A DNA stretch of 64,000 nucleotides, taken from Aegilops tauschii subsp. strangulata. Lineage: Eukaryota; Streptophyta; Magnoliopsida; Poales; Poaceae. Made by a program: the position numbers and the translations under genes. Below the pieces are notes generated by a model that ran no database searches, was not told where the DNA came from, and saw only the letters and a list, made by a program, of their open reading frames with translations. Positions 1 through 10,254 of this stretch are shown here, piece after piece (position 1 is the stretch's first letter; each line of letters opens with the position of its first letter). The stretch is taken from NCBI RefSeq assembly GCF_002575655.3, contig NC_053036.3, forward strand, positions 158,014,627-158,078,626, read 5' to 3'.

Positions 1-223
1 AGTGTATGCGCATGTATATGAGCGCTTGCGTCTGTACTGTGTAAAAAAACGTAAATGCGTGTCAAAAAGAGACTAGTCAGTATACTCAATATTGTGCACC
101 TCGGAGAGGAAAACGATAGAACTAGTACGTATTTATTTACGGTGCAGATTCACTCATTTTGCTCCATATGTACTCCGTCTCGGTGTAGTCTAGTCACTTG
201 TTGAAATCTCTAGAAGGGCAAAT

Positions 224-249
224 ACTCCTTTCTGGTTTATAGGGTTATA
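224..249. repeat. Stowaway-like MITE end fragment
   Basis: About 26 bases (ACTCCTTTCTGG followed by TTTATAGGG) resemble the 5' terminal repeat of the complete MITE at 2994-3303. No partner end or TA duplication is visible. Confidence 0.35.
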
Positions 250-339
250 CTAGCAAGTAGTTGTACGTACTAGTACAATAGTGGGCTCACATAGCAATTT
301 TGTCTCATGCAAGAGCCTGGCTATATGCGTGCTCCAATG

Positions 340-1330
340 TTCGCAACTACAACGTTCGGTTTGCGCTTGGCTCTTCGCCTCTTCGAGAAGACGAACAATG
401 ATGTTACTACTACTACTACTTCTACAGTGTCGAATCCACTGCTGCATGTCCGTCCACCGCGAGCGGGACGGATAGCTTGTTGTAGAAGTACAACTAAGCA
501 AAAGCCTGTCCTCATTTGCGAGCAACCGTGCGCATGGGTGAGGGAGAAGGCGTGTAGTAAAATCAAGCTTCTCCTCGTTGTACGAGTTGACGCGACACAT
601 CATAGCACTGGCCCCACATGCTTGCCTCTAAACTTGGCTGAAAGACCCGCAGTGTACAATATATTTGCTGCAACCTCTAACATTTACCCACCACAAATTA
701 AAATATATGTGGCCGTATGCATCGTTCTGATGCAGAGGCCGGGGAGTCCCCCCTTTTCGAAAAAAACAAATTAAAAGATATATTCCTGTCTTGACCAGAT
801 GAGCGTGCAAACTACAATCACCAGGGTGTCAGGTAGGGCCAGAAGACTATTTTAATTTTTTTTTAAAACTTCGAGACGGCCACATAGCATGGAGCCGAGC
901 CCAACAATTTTAAGCTTACAAGCACGGTACACGCTATCCTAGACTACTCTACACATGAAACAGCCACACGAGCGTCCGGGCTACGCTTGGCTCTTCGCCT
1001 CTTCAGGAAGTCGAACAATGATGGAGTACTACTGCACTGGAGGAGTACTACAGTACGCTTCTGGCCATCTGACACCGATTGAACTGCTGCATGTCCACCG
1101 CGTGTGGGAGGGAGAGTGTGTAGCGAAAGCTTCTCCTAGTCTTGCCAGCAACCACGCTCATGGCCGAGGGAGGGACGCTCCTGCCTTTATGTGTATGATA
1201 GGTGGGCCCGATAGGTGTGTGTCCAACCTGTCATACAGCCGAAGGCAGGTGCAGTTAAGTCCGCAAGGGAGAGGATAATCAAACTTCTCGTTGATGTACG
1301 AGTTGACGCGACACATCAAAGCACTGCACT
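340..1330. repeat. Diverged direct duplication upstream of the SINA-like gene
   Basis: Two stretches, about 340-610 and 978-1330, share ordered blocks: GCTTGGCTCTTCGCCTCTTC near the start, CTGCTGCATGTCC in the middle and ACGAGTTGACGCGACACATC at the end. They are diverged and carry different indels, so this is an old local duplication of the sequence 5' of the gene. No coding region is supported between 1 and 1493. Confidence 0.6.
704..765 (+). mobile_element. Extremely truncated LINE tail with target duplication
   Basis: A 62-bp insert ending in TTCGAAAAAA is flanked by the direct repeat ACAAATTAAAA (693-703 and 766-776). The GATGCAGAGGCCGGGG stretch followed by a short A run looks like the 3' end of a grass LINE. 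It is almost only tail, with no coding sequence. The same tail type occurs at 2830-2878. Confidence 0.55.
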
Positions 1331-1343
1331 CGATATATTTCAA

Positions 1344-1436
1344 TAATTTGCGTTTACCGATGCATTAATTACAATGCATGCATGCATGCCGTGACTCTCC
1401 TTTTGATACTTGCATGTGTTGATTTAATGCACCTTG
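1344..1436. repeat. Internal MITE fragment next to the SINA-like core promoter
   Basis: This stretch, with repeated GCATGCATG, aligns in order with about 3108-3205, the interior of the MITE at 2994-3303. Its terminal repeat is missing. The TATA box of the SINA-like gene starts a few bases after it. Confidence 0.5.
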
Positions 1437-1442
1437 AAGTAG

Positions 1443-1450
1443 TATAAAAT
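1443..1450 (+). promoter_or_regulatory. TATA box of the SINA-like gene
   Basis: TATAAAAT lies about 44 bases before the ATG at 1494. That leaves a very short 5' leader, so transcription would start close to the start codon. No other TATA-like site is as well placed. Confidence 0.5.
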
Positions 1451-1493
1451 ATGTGACGGTAAAGCTTTGTAATACCCCGGCCCAAGTCGAGAG

Positions 1494-2406
1494 ATGGTTG
1501 TGCACGAGGAGGGCGAGATCATGCAGACCGAACAGGACCCGACGATGGAGCTCTCTAAGGTCTCGATGGACCTCACCGTGCTCCACTGCCCCTTGTGCCT
1601 CCGCCCCTTGACGCCTCCAGTGTATGAGGTTCGAATACACCTCGTCCGTTCGGCTGATTGAGCAAGGTGCAGGTTTCTTGATTGATGTGCTGTTCGATTG
1701 ATTTCTGCAGTGCAAGGGAGGGCACCTGGCCTGCGCGGACTACCGCGTCGAGCACCCCGGGAACCAGCGGCAGTGCCAGAAGTGCGAGCGCGGCGGTGGC
1801 TTCGACATGCGGAACACGGCAGTGGACTACGTCCTTTCGTCGGTGAGGGTGAAGTGCCCACACGAAGGCTGTGGGCTCTACGTCACTTACCACAAGCTTG
1901 CCGATCACCAGAGCGTGTGTCCGCTCGCGCCCTACAAATGCCCCGTGCCCGTCTGCGGCTACGAAGGCCCGCCGCCGGCGCTCTACCACCACATCAGCAC
2001 CGCGCATCCCATGCCCGTGCACAGGATCCAGTACGGCAAGGTGCTCCAGCTGCAAGTGCCACTGTCGGAGCCACGGCTCTTGCTGTTCGCGGAGGAGGAC
2101 CGCCGCACGTTTTTCTTGGTCGGCGGCGTGCTCGACATCGGCGCGCCTATCACCGTGTCGGTCGTCTGCATCAGAGCGGGGGCGTCCCCACTGCCGCACT
2201 ACATGGCCAAGCTGTGGGCAAACGGCCCGCCGGGGGAGCCCAAAGGCACGACCGACGCCGTCAAGGTGGAAATGGAGGTGACAAGCAACAAGGATCCCAG
2301 CGACGTCGATGTGCAGGAGCTGACCTTCTTGATAGTTCTGCCCAAGCTGCTGGCCGGGGCTAAGCTTCTGTCCCTCCACATTCAGATTGACAGGCTCACA
2401 TCCTAA
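1494..2406 (+). CDS. SINA-like RING E3 ubiquitin ligase, two exons
   Basis: Seven-in-absentia (SINA/SIAH) proteins are RING E3 ligases that mark substrates with ubiquitin. The model is exon 1 1494-1628 and exon 2 1711-2406, joined in phase 0 across an 82-bp GT-AG intron, giving 275 residues. RING residues C32, C35, C46, H50, C53, C67 and C70 are present. The SIAH-type zinc finger follows (VKCPHEGCGLYV to STAHP, about residues 80-135), then a TRAF-like C-terminal domain. Length and order fit plant SINA-like proteins. The sixth expected zinc ligand is Tyr56 where the RING pattern needs Cys, so catalysis may be weakened. There are no internal stops. The ATG was chosen because it follows a TATA box and opens the frame that splices cleanly into exon 2. 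Confidence 0.85.
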
Positions 2407-2600
2407 ATGTTTCTACAGTGCCTTCTATTTATCTTAGTAATATGCTAATATAGGGATTACCTTGGTCTACTTTAGCTTAAGAAATGGTGGGTTTTGGTGG
2501 TGATGCAGCAATTACTTCGACATCAGATCAGTAATTTCCAACAGTCGAACGGATATTATGTGTCTGTTGGATATAAAGTTCCTTTGGGTAAGACGTACTA

Positions 2601-2685
2601 CTTGTCATCAAAATGGATAAAAGGAGATGTATGTAGGCATATTTTAGTTCTAGATATGTCCCTTTTTATCCATTTTGATGACAAG
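2601..2685. repeat. Near-perfect inverted repeat (hairpin) 3' of the SINA-like gene
   Basis: The arm beginning CTTGTCATCAAAATGG (from 2601) pairs with CCATTTTGATGACAAG ending at 2685, about 24 bp per arm around a ~37-bp loop. The arms are typical of Stowaway interiors. It is about 200 bp after the stop codon, so it may lie in the 3' UTR. Confidence 0.6.
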
Positions 2686-2686
2686 C

Positions 2687-2790
2687 ACTCCCTCCGTTCC
2701 ACAATACATGCCTTCCATTTGTCAAAATATAGATGTATCTAGACATGTTTTAGTATATAGGTACATCCATTATAGAGCCAATCGGATGGT
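2687..2790. repeat. One-ended Stowaway MITE fragment
   Basis: CACTCCCTCCGTTCC at 2686-2700 is a Stowaway terminal repeat, and the following AT-rich stretch resembles the interior of that family. No opposite end is found. Confidence 0.4.
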
Positions 2791-2829
2791 TGAGAACACT
2801 ACAATTCGTAGCTACAGATGCGTGTGTGA

Positions 2830-2878
2830 CTCCCAGATGCAGAGGCCAGGGGTCATCATCCTCCTTTTCGAGAAAAAA
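2830..2878 (+). mobile_element. Very short LINE tail
   Basis: About 50 bases of LINE 3' tail (GATGCAGAGGCCAGGGG, then an A run) lie between copies of CGTGTGTGA-like sequence, a probable target duplication. The homologous place in the inverted copy (around 51990-52000, minus) runs on without the tail. Confidence 0.5.
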
Positions 2879-2993
2879 TAGACGTGTGTGTGAGAGCTCG
2901 CCACGCGGCTATTCCCGTCGAACGCCCCATTAACCGTAAGATATGTATACGACGGTGCCTGTTATTGCACGTACACAGCAGTACTCCCTCCTT

Positions 2994-3303
2994 TCCGGTT
3001 TATAGGGCTTAATTCAAAAATCTCACCAACCAAGATGGTGAGTGGTGGAATATTTTTTGTAGTTTGCAAAAGCACCTAATTAATGCTCTTGTTTTTCTCA
3101 AAAAATTACGTTTATCAATGCATTAATTGCAACGCATGCATGCATAAAGTACATGCATTGGTCAATTTTCTCTTAATACTTGCATGCAATGATTTAATGT
3201 ACCTTGGAATCTGAACATGTGTTGGGGAACAACAAAATTGAGCCTTATAAAATGGAAAAACTAAAATTTTGAGATAAGCCCTATAAAACCGGAAAGGAGG
3301 GAC
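2994..3303. mobile_element. Stowaway MITE, complete
   Basis: A 310-bp non-coding element starts CTCCCTCCTTTCCGG and ends CCGGAAAGGAGGGAC, flanked by TA (2992-2993 and 3304-3305). Terminal repeats of about 27 bp and TA duplications define Stowaway (Tc1/mariner-related) MITEs. The inverted homologous block at 49.4-52.0 kb shows the uninterrupted site with one TA, so the insertion followed the duplication. Confidence 0.85.
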
Positions 3304-3401
3304 TAGAAAAAGAAGTACTCCATCCGGGAATACTACCACACTTCGAAACTAGAACCGTCAATAAATTTTGAGCTTGTGTCTCGTCACATTCCAAATTACT
3401 C

Positions 3402-3553
3402 CATGCTATATTGAATTGCAAACCTGTTCACACCGATCACAACCTAAGCGGTTTCCCACTTAGGAGCGTATTAGTACCACGCTATATTGAATTGCAAACC
3501 TGTTCACACCGATCACAACCTAAACGGTTTCCCACTTAGGAGCGTATTAGTAC
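3402..3553. repeat. 76-bp tandem duplication in the coiled-coil gene promoter
   Basis: Two nearly identical 76-bp units (3402-3477 and 3478-3553) differ at a few bases. They lie immediately upstream of the TATA box. The homologous promoter of the copy at 50780-51436 has a single unit. Confidence 0.85.
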
Positions 3554-3558
3554 TCGGT

Positions 3559-3566
3559 TATAAATA
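3559..3566 (+). promoter_or_regulatory. TATA box of coiled-coil gene copy 1
   Basis: TATAAATA lies 90 bases before the ATG at 3656. The same box and spacing recur, on the minus strand, upstream of copy 2 (about 51500-51507), so it is probably functional or was recently. Confidence 0.5.
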
Positions 3567-3655
3567 CTAGTATGCCAAGATGACTGCACATTCCTCCTCA
3601 ACTCCTCATCCACAAAAACAAACAAGTCATTCGGCATGCTTCCCTTGCGTCTGCC

Positions 3656-4326
3656 ATGGCCAGCGTGAGTCTGGGTCGAGAGATTGCCACCAGGGAGAGG
3701 CGAGCATGGAAGCGGAAGCACGAGAGATGTCCCGCCTCGCTGCGAGAGCAGCCGACATGTCCCGCCGCGCATAAGTAGCAGCACAGAGGTCCTGCCGCGC
3801 CGCTGAAGCAGCACGGACGTCCCGCCGCACCGTCAATGCAGCACACTGGTCCGACCGCGCCGCGGAAGCAGCTGAGATGTCCCGCCGCGCCACGAATGCA
3901 GCAGAGATGTCACGCCGCGCTGCGGCGGCCTGGGAAAATTTCTCGTGGGCAGGCGACGACTATTACAGGCGCATGCATGCGATCGTCCATAGCCAGATGG
4001 ATCAGATCTCCAGCTGGGCGAGGTTGCAGGACGACATGAAAGCCTCGTTTGAACAGGCTACCGGCGTCATCCGACAACTAAGGGAGGGCAATGAGAGGCT
4101 CTGGGCCGAGCGCGACCTGCTGAGGGAGAAGATCGTCCGAAGTGCAGACCAGCAGGAGGAGACCAGTGCCTTGTTGAAGAGGACCGGCGTCATCGTCAAG
4201 AAACTTATGGACGAGAATGACATGCTCCGCAACGAGCGCCAAAGGCTGGTGGAGGAATCCGTGGATGTTCTCAAGCAGCGTCTTCAGGACACGAAAGAGC
4301 TCATCGCCGCTCGCCGCGGAGACTAG
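3656..4326 (+). pseudogene. Coiled-coil protein gene copy 1, broken by a frameshift and one stop
   Basis: I do not recognise the family. It begins with repeats of a ~10-residue motif around SRRAA, then a WENFSWAGDDYYRR-like block, then a charged helical C-terminal half of about 110 residues with leucine spacing that suggests a coiled coil. Compared with copy 2, a base is missing near 3670 (GTGAGTCTGGG against GTGAGTTCTGGG), so the ATG at 3656 leads only to a 40-residue peptide. In the main frame a TAA stands at 3772-3774 where copy 2 has an alanine codon. The longest intact piece runs from the ATG at 3877 to the TAG at 4324-4326, 149 residues, and could still be made. Related copies are at 50780-51436 and 52850-53583 (both minus). 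Confidence 0.65.
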
Positions 4327-4480
4327 TTCCCGCGGCCTGCAGCAACACATCAAGAAAGTAGAGATCAGCGAGCCAGATCCTTGTCTTCCTTCTTCTTTTG
4401 CCCTTGTGTATTTCGGGTGTAGCCGCATGTGGCTTTTTTAATTATCTTTCTAATTATGTAAGACAATTAATCGTCCTTAT

Positions 4481-4821
4481 CTTTCTGTGGAAGATCAATG
4501 TTGCGAGGCTGGAATGAAGTAAACTCTTGCTGTGGCGACCCTGGCGTTGCTGTTCTTCTAGTTGCTGCTGGGCTTCCTTCAGTTTCCTGGTTTCTTTTGA
4601 TGTAATAATCGGTTTAGGATGTGGATTGTGTCGTCGGTTGTGAAATGCTGGGTTCTAGCGCGGATGTTTGGCCTTTGTTGGCCTCTTGGGATGTTGCGAT
4701 TTCAATCTGGTAGCTTTTAGTCCTTCGTGTTAGGCTGGAGTTGTGCTGAACTTCTTGTGAATTGTGGTGGTTTTCAGTAATGAAAATCGGAAGGGGCAAG
4801 CCCTTCTTTGATCAAAAAAAA
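4481..4821 (+). mobile_element. 5'-truncated LINE with 15-bp target duplication
   Basis: About 340 bp of LINE 3' end finishes in an A run and is flanked by ATTAATCGTCCTTAT (4466-4480 and 4822-4836). The homologous site in the inverted copy (about 50610-50650) is empty. No reverse-transcriptase sequence remains. Confidence 0.8.
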
Positions 4822-4836
4822 ATTAATCGTCCTTAT

Positions 4837-5219
4837 ATATTCATCAGTCTTGCTATAAGTCGCAGTAGATGCTATATAGGTCCGTCGGATCTTACATCAA
4901 GATCCGTGCTTTTAGATTTTCTTTTTTCTCTCTTAAATCTCGGTCGAGTGAAACATATCCACGCCATTAAACAGAGGCTCGGGCGCCATTAATGGAGACC
5001 TTGGGAGAGAGGTGGACGGCAGATGGAGGTTAAAGGGCTCTCCTCCCGATAAGCACGCACAGGGGTCTGATCGCATGCCTCTCGTACTCAAATAGCTACC
5101 CTGCACGGCGCCTCCTAGCTAATAAAAAATGGGTACGCATGGCGGCACGTAAATGGTACTAGTAAGTAGAACGCCCACGGTTTCAATAATACTTGTGTTT
5201 CCGATTGTAACGTGACAAC
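4837..5219. other. Non-coding cargo sequence shared with 50270-50610
   Basis: No gene is seen. This segment matches the minus strand of about 50270-50610 and links the coiled-coil gene to the tandem array. Confidence 0.6.
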
Positions 5220-7265
5220 ACTTGTTCCAAAATGACTTTGTTGATTGTTAATGTGTGCGCCTTTGCAAATCGGACTGCAAATTTACCACAGCATGTTGGT
5301 GCCATGTCATGGCACCAAGCCAAGTTTCATTATTTTCATGCATGTTTTGGATTTACAGGAATTAAAAAACTAAGTTTCTCAATGTTTCCAACCCAGCCAC
5401 GACGCCCAAAATTTTGAATTTCATTCCCATTTCTTGCATGGAACCTAGAAATTTACCCGAGGACACACATGTGATTTTTCAACCAACTTTGGTGCACTGA
5501 AACATGTGCTTGTATTTCAAATTTGAATTATGCACATAGAGGTGACACGTTCCCTCCCAGAACCACGAGCCTTCTTGAGAGAAGCTCCGATTTGCAAGAA
5601 GCTTATACCAAAATTTGTTCCTATTCGGCCAAATTTTTTTTACCACGGCATGGTACTACCATGACATGACACCATGCCAAGTTTCATGATTTTAAAACCA
5701 AGTTTCTCAATGTTCTCGACCGAGCCACGATGCCCAGATGTTTGAATTTTATTGTCATTTTTTGCATGGGACCTACTCCCTCCTTCCATCTATATAGGGC
5801 CAAATGTGTTTTTCAAGACATCCTTTGACTATTGACAAGATTAATAGCACATGAGATGTATACTATGAAAATTATATTATTGGAAGCTCCTTTGACATAC
5901 AAATTTGAAGGTATGCTTTGTGTAAGTTGCATGTCATATATTATTGCTCTAACGTTTGGTCAAAGTTAGCCTCGAAAAATGCATTAGAACCTATATAGAT
6001 GGAAGGAGGGAGTAGAAATTCACCCGAGGACACAAATGTGATTTTTCAACCAACTTTGGTGCACGGGAGCATGTGCTTGTAGTTCAAATTTGAACTATGC
6101 ACATTAAATGACCAAAAACTCAATTAATGTGTAAATAAGGCCAAACGAAGCCGGAATAATTCCAAAATTTAACTGGGCACTCATGTAGTTCTATGTTGCC
6201 TTTGTAAATAAACTCAAGGGGACAACGTATATCGTTTCGCACTCAAAGGTGGCACGTTCCCTCTCAGAACCACGAGCCTTCTTGAGAGAAGCTTCGGTTT
6301 GCAAGAAGCTTATACCAAAATCTGTTCCTATTCGGCCAATTTTTTACCACAACATGGTAGTACCATGACATGACATCCATGCCAAGTTTCATGATTTTCA
6401 GACGTGTTTTGGATTTACAAGAATTTTAAAACCAAGTTTCTCAATGTTCTCGGCCGAGCCACGATGCCCAGATGTTTTAATTTTATTCTCATTTCTTGCA
6501 TGGGACCTAGAAATTCACCCGAGGACACAAATGTGATTTTTCAACCAACTTTGGTGCACGAGAGCATGTGCTTGTAGTTCAAATTTGACTTATGCACATT
6601 AAATGACCAGAAACTCAATTAATGTATAAAAAACGACAAACGAACCTGGAATAATTCCAAAATTTAACAGGGCACTAATGTAGTTCTATGTTGCCTTTGT
6701 TAAGAAACTCAAGGGGGCAGCGTATATCGTTTCACACTCAAAGGTGGCACGTTCCCTCTTAGAACCATGAGCTTCCAAATCGTCCCAATTTTTTACCACA
6801 ACATGTTAGTGCGATGACATGACACCATGCCAAGTTTCATGATTTCCAGGTGAGTTTTGGATTTACATCAATTTAAAATCAAAGTTTCTCGATGTTCTTG
6901 GCCGAGTCATGACGCCCAGATGTTTGAATTTCATTCTCATTTCTTCCATGGGACCTAGAAATTCAACCAAGGACACACATGTGTTTTTTCAACCCACTTT
7001 GGTGCACCGGAGCATGTGCATGCAATTCATATTTAGATTATGCACATTAAAAGTCCAGAAACTCAATTAATGTATAAAAGGCCAAATGAACCCGAAATAA
7101 ATCCAAAATTTAACAGGGCACTCATATAGTTCTATGTTGCCTATGTAAATAAAATCAGGGGGGAGGCAGCGTATATCGTTTCGCACACAAAGGTGACACG
7201 TTCCCTCTCGGAACCACGAGGCTTTTTGAGAGAATCTCCGGTTTTGCAAGAGGCTTATACCAAAA
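5220..7265. repeat. Tandem array of ~360-460-bp units
   Basis: Four diverged units are marked by the block GCCAAGTTTCATGATTT at about 5309, 5671, 6366 and 6822. The last two intervals are about 458 bp (after removing a MITE) and 456 bp; the first is about 362 bp. Each unit also has TCTCAATGTTCTCGGCCGAG-like and CCCGAGGACACA blocks. The related array at 49390-50270 (inverted) has two units. No coding region is seen. Confidence 0.8.
5776..6012. mobile_element. Stowaway MITE, complete, inside a tandem unit
   Basis: A 237-bp element starts CTCCCTCCTTCCATCTATA, ends in the inverted form, and is flanked by TA (5774-5775 and 6013-6014). Removing it brings the unit to the same ~458-bp length as its neighbour, which supports the boundaries. 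Confidence 0.9.
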
Positions 7266-8160
7266 CTTGTCCCAATTCAGCCAAAAATTATACGTATGAA
7301 AACAGGGTTTTGATTATCCCAAACATCTCGCTACCTAGACCAATAATGTACTATGATTTGAATTCAACATAAAATGGATACAAATATTTGAATTGGAGAG
7401 CGTATGGTACATGTAGTTCATAGTGAAATATGATTACTGCTATATGTATGTTTTTTGTTATCAAGATAATATTTAAATTATTGTATAACTTGACAACAAT
7501 CCTATTCAAATAAGGAAAATTGATTCAAATTTAGTCCATATGGTAGACGACAATATATATGTTCACATGGTGGAGTAAAATGTTCATATATGATGGAAGA
7601 TCAAAATGTACGACTACATCAATTATAAACCGCAAGGTCACCTAACGATATATTCGAATTCAACATAACGTGGATTCAAAAATTGAAATTCGAGACCATG
7701 GCATCTGTAATCATATAAAAATGGACATTACTCTTTCTTTGGTGGGAATTGATTTGTTTTTTGTTGTTGTTGAGGGAAGTGTGAATCGATTTGGTACTGT
7801 GCAGGGTAATCTTGTTCTCCCGATTTTTTTTACATTTTTCTTGTAGTTTTTTCAATGGCATCTATAGCAATATAGTAAAAGGGGACATGACTCTCTTGTG
7901 TCTTGTATGAATTGTTTTTTTACACATTAAGTTTGTTCTGCCGAACAAGGAATCCGCACGTATTATCCCGAAATTTTCAAGCTCGAGTATCTTTTGTCTC
8001 ACCTGCTTTGAAACTCCCGCTTCTTCAACCGCGCCGCGCCTTGTTATCCCGAAATTTGGACACGCGCGAGAACTCCCTCCTCATCCGAAATCGCTCCCGC
8101 AGCCTAGACACGCGAAATCCCCCTTCTACCCCTCAGCCGGAAATGAAGCTCCACGTCGCG
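7266..8160. other. AT-rich spacer, no gene seen
   Basis: Low-complexity AT-rich sequence without a supported ORF. From about 7905 it begins to match 56660 onward, the start of the conserved 3' module of the CACTA family; CCCGAAATTT-type phrases recur several times in both copies. Confidence 0.5.
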
Positions 8161-8390
8161 GTGTCAAAACCGGTGGGGGTACGCTGGTAACTTACCCTAC
8201 ATTTCGGACAAGCGCGTCCCTAAGCTTGGCTCCCCCCTCCCCCTTCGCCCCCCATTCGTACACCGAGGCCGCCAAAACCCACGAAACCCCACGCTCCTCC
8301 GTCGGCCTCCCGACCACCGCCCAGCCGGAGACTCTTCCCCGACTACATCATCCACCGCAACAGCTTGTCGTCCCTCATCCACCGCACCGG

Positions 8391-9811
8391 ATGAGGATCC
8401 GTTGTCGATCTCGTCGTCCCGCCGGATCAGCCGCCCCGTCCTCCACCTCCAAGGAGCTTCCCCGATGTTCACCTCGTCTATCGCGCCACCTCAATCCCCA
8501 CAGCCGTCTTGACCTGCCCCACCGGAACCGCAGCACCCTCACCAATTCCTCCGATGAAGCCGAGGCCAACTCGGCGTCACCAAGGAGGTTCTGCGCTCAC
8601 CGCTACATTTTATCTTTTATTCGATCTCACAGGGCTGCCGGTGCTTGATACCGAGCAGACATGGCGTGTCTCCATCGACGGCGCCGTCGCCGGCCACATC
8701 ATCCACGGCGTCTTTCCTCCATGTCGTTGCTTCCTCGGCGGCGACTTCCACAACGGCACTAGCTGGAGCTGCTCCGGCTCTCGCTCGCGCTGCGGCTCTG
8801 TTCTTGCTGTCGGTCGCTGCTGCTGCTGCTGCACGACCTCTGGCAGCTACAGGAGTTGCTGCTTTAGCACTCGCTCGCGGTGCTACTGCGCGACTTGCTC
8901 TCTGCTAGTGCGTTCCCTGCTCGAGCGTCTGCTGATTTAGATCACTACTTCTCTGCTACTAGTGCTCGAACGCCCTAAACATCTATTGCAATGCTTTGTT
9001 ACTAGTTCAATCAGTTTCGATAGTAAAATTCAGTTTCGACTGTGAAGTTCATTTTCTTCAGTTAAGTTCAGAGTGAACAGTACTTACAGCATCTGTCGGA
9101 GCGGCCGTGGCGCGGCTGATGCGTTTTACATCTAGCACTTTTTGGTGATGTATTTTACATCATCTATTGCATATGATATTAGGGTCCCACTTCAGATAAC
9201 GTTGTCTGTCTTGTCATGCTTTAGCCTCGTCGCCGTACATCTTCGCGGAGCTGCTCCAACGACGGAACCGTCCATCACAGCGGAGCAGTACCCTCGGCGC
9301 CGTTTCCAGAGGCCTCGGATCTTCTTCCCCGCCTCCGACAGTCACACCAGCATCATCACCATCCTCCACATCCAACCCAATGATGCCGAGGTCCACAAGG
9401 CTATGCAAAAGAGGTTGTACACTTGTCGCATCAGTTTGATTCTCCATTCCTCTGTTCTTCCAATTCATGTGAGCCAAACACCCAGGTTGACTGAAATCCT
9501 ATGTTTCCAAATGCTTTGTTTTGCACGTGCATTCCTATCCTATTCCTATGTTTTTCCTGTCCCTGCGTTTATAGAATCCTCCAATTCTAAGGAGCCCTTA
9601 CAGATTTACTTCATTTTCAGATAGACGTCAAAGAAAACTCTGTGTGTTATGTCCTGCTCCTGCCGTGCTGTCATCCACCCCACCTGAGGTGCACCATCGA
9701 CAGAAGCATTCACTACAGCGGAGATCCCCCCTGCAGACTTCCTTTCGCCGCCTCAGATCATCTTCCCCGTTGCCGGTAGCCACGCCAACTGCGTTACCAT
9801 CATCGACTGAG
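8391..9811 (+). pseudogene. CACTA module ORF-A, left copy, degenerate
   Basis: Unknown protein, modelled by alignment with the copy at 57130-58919. Exon 1 ends at 8587, exon 2 is 9225-9413 and exon 3 starts at 9621; introns are GT-AG and all joins are phase 2. Exon 2 carries APTTEPSITAEQY and IFFPASDSH; exon 3 has a related PPQIIFPVAGSH stretch, so exons 2 and 3 look like duplicates. The ATG used by the right copy has been lost here, a 2-base length difference shifts the frame inside exon 1, and exon 3 opens with TAG (9622-9624) where the right copy has Tyr. The TGA at 9809-9811 ends the frame in both copies. Not functional as read. Confidence 0.5.
9517..9610. repeat. Tourist-like MITE remnant in an ORF-A intron
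   Basis: The stretch before GGAGCCCTTA resembles one end of the Tourist-like MITE at 54550-54854. The same remnant is present at 58615-58710, so it predates the split of the two modules. Confidence 0.35.
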
Positions 9812-10254
9812 CAGATGAACCTGAGGACTACACAGTTCCGGAAGAGAGGTCGCAGTCTTTTGTGTTTGCTTACGTTATACATCGGTTATTATTACCTGCT
9901 ACTTTATCATTCAATCTTGAGTTTTGAATTGCCCATGGGTCTCATATCGAGCCAACAACGAATAGTATCTGTCTACTATCTGGTTCATCTGGGGTCTTCT
10001 ATGTGGTTCATGTTGGGTGGGCAACAAACAATAGTTGATCCATTGTCTATCTTTTTAAACTGAAGCTATAATCTACCTGCTATCATTAGTTTTGGATCCA
10101 TCCACTCGTTTGCTACCATCAGTCTTGATTTTTGCATGCACCCCTTAGGCCTTACAAAATCTAACTATTTTTTATTATGCATGTCAGATATTGTACACAA
10201 TCGTACTGAACATGTAGAGAAAAAGAGAAGACCGTTGCGTGCGAATATAATTTC

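Noticed and set aside
1573..2379. 268-residue minus-strand ORF over the SINA-like gene
   Set aside because: Antisense shadow of a GC-rich coding exon; the plus strand has the zinc-binding motifs.
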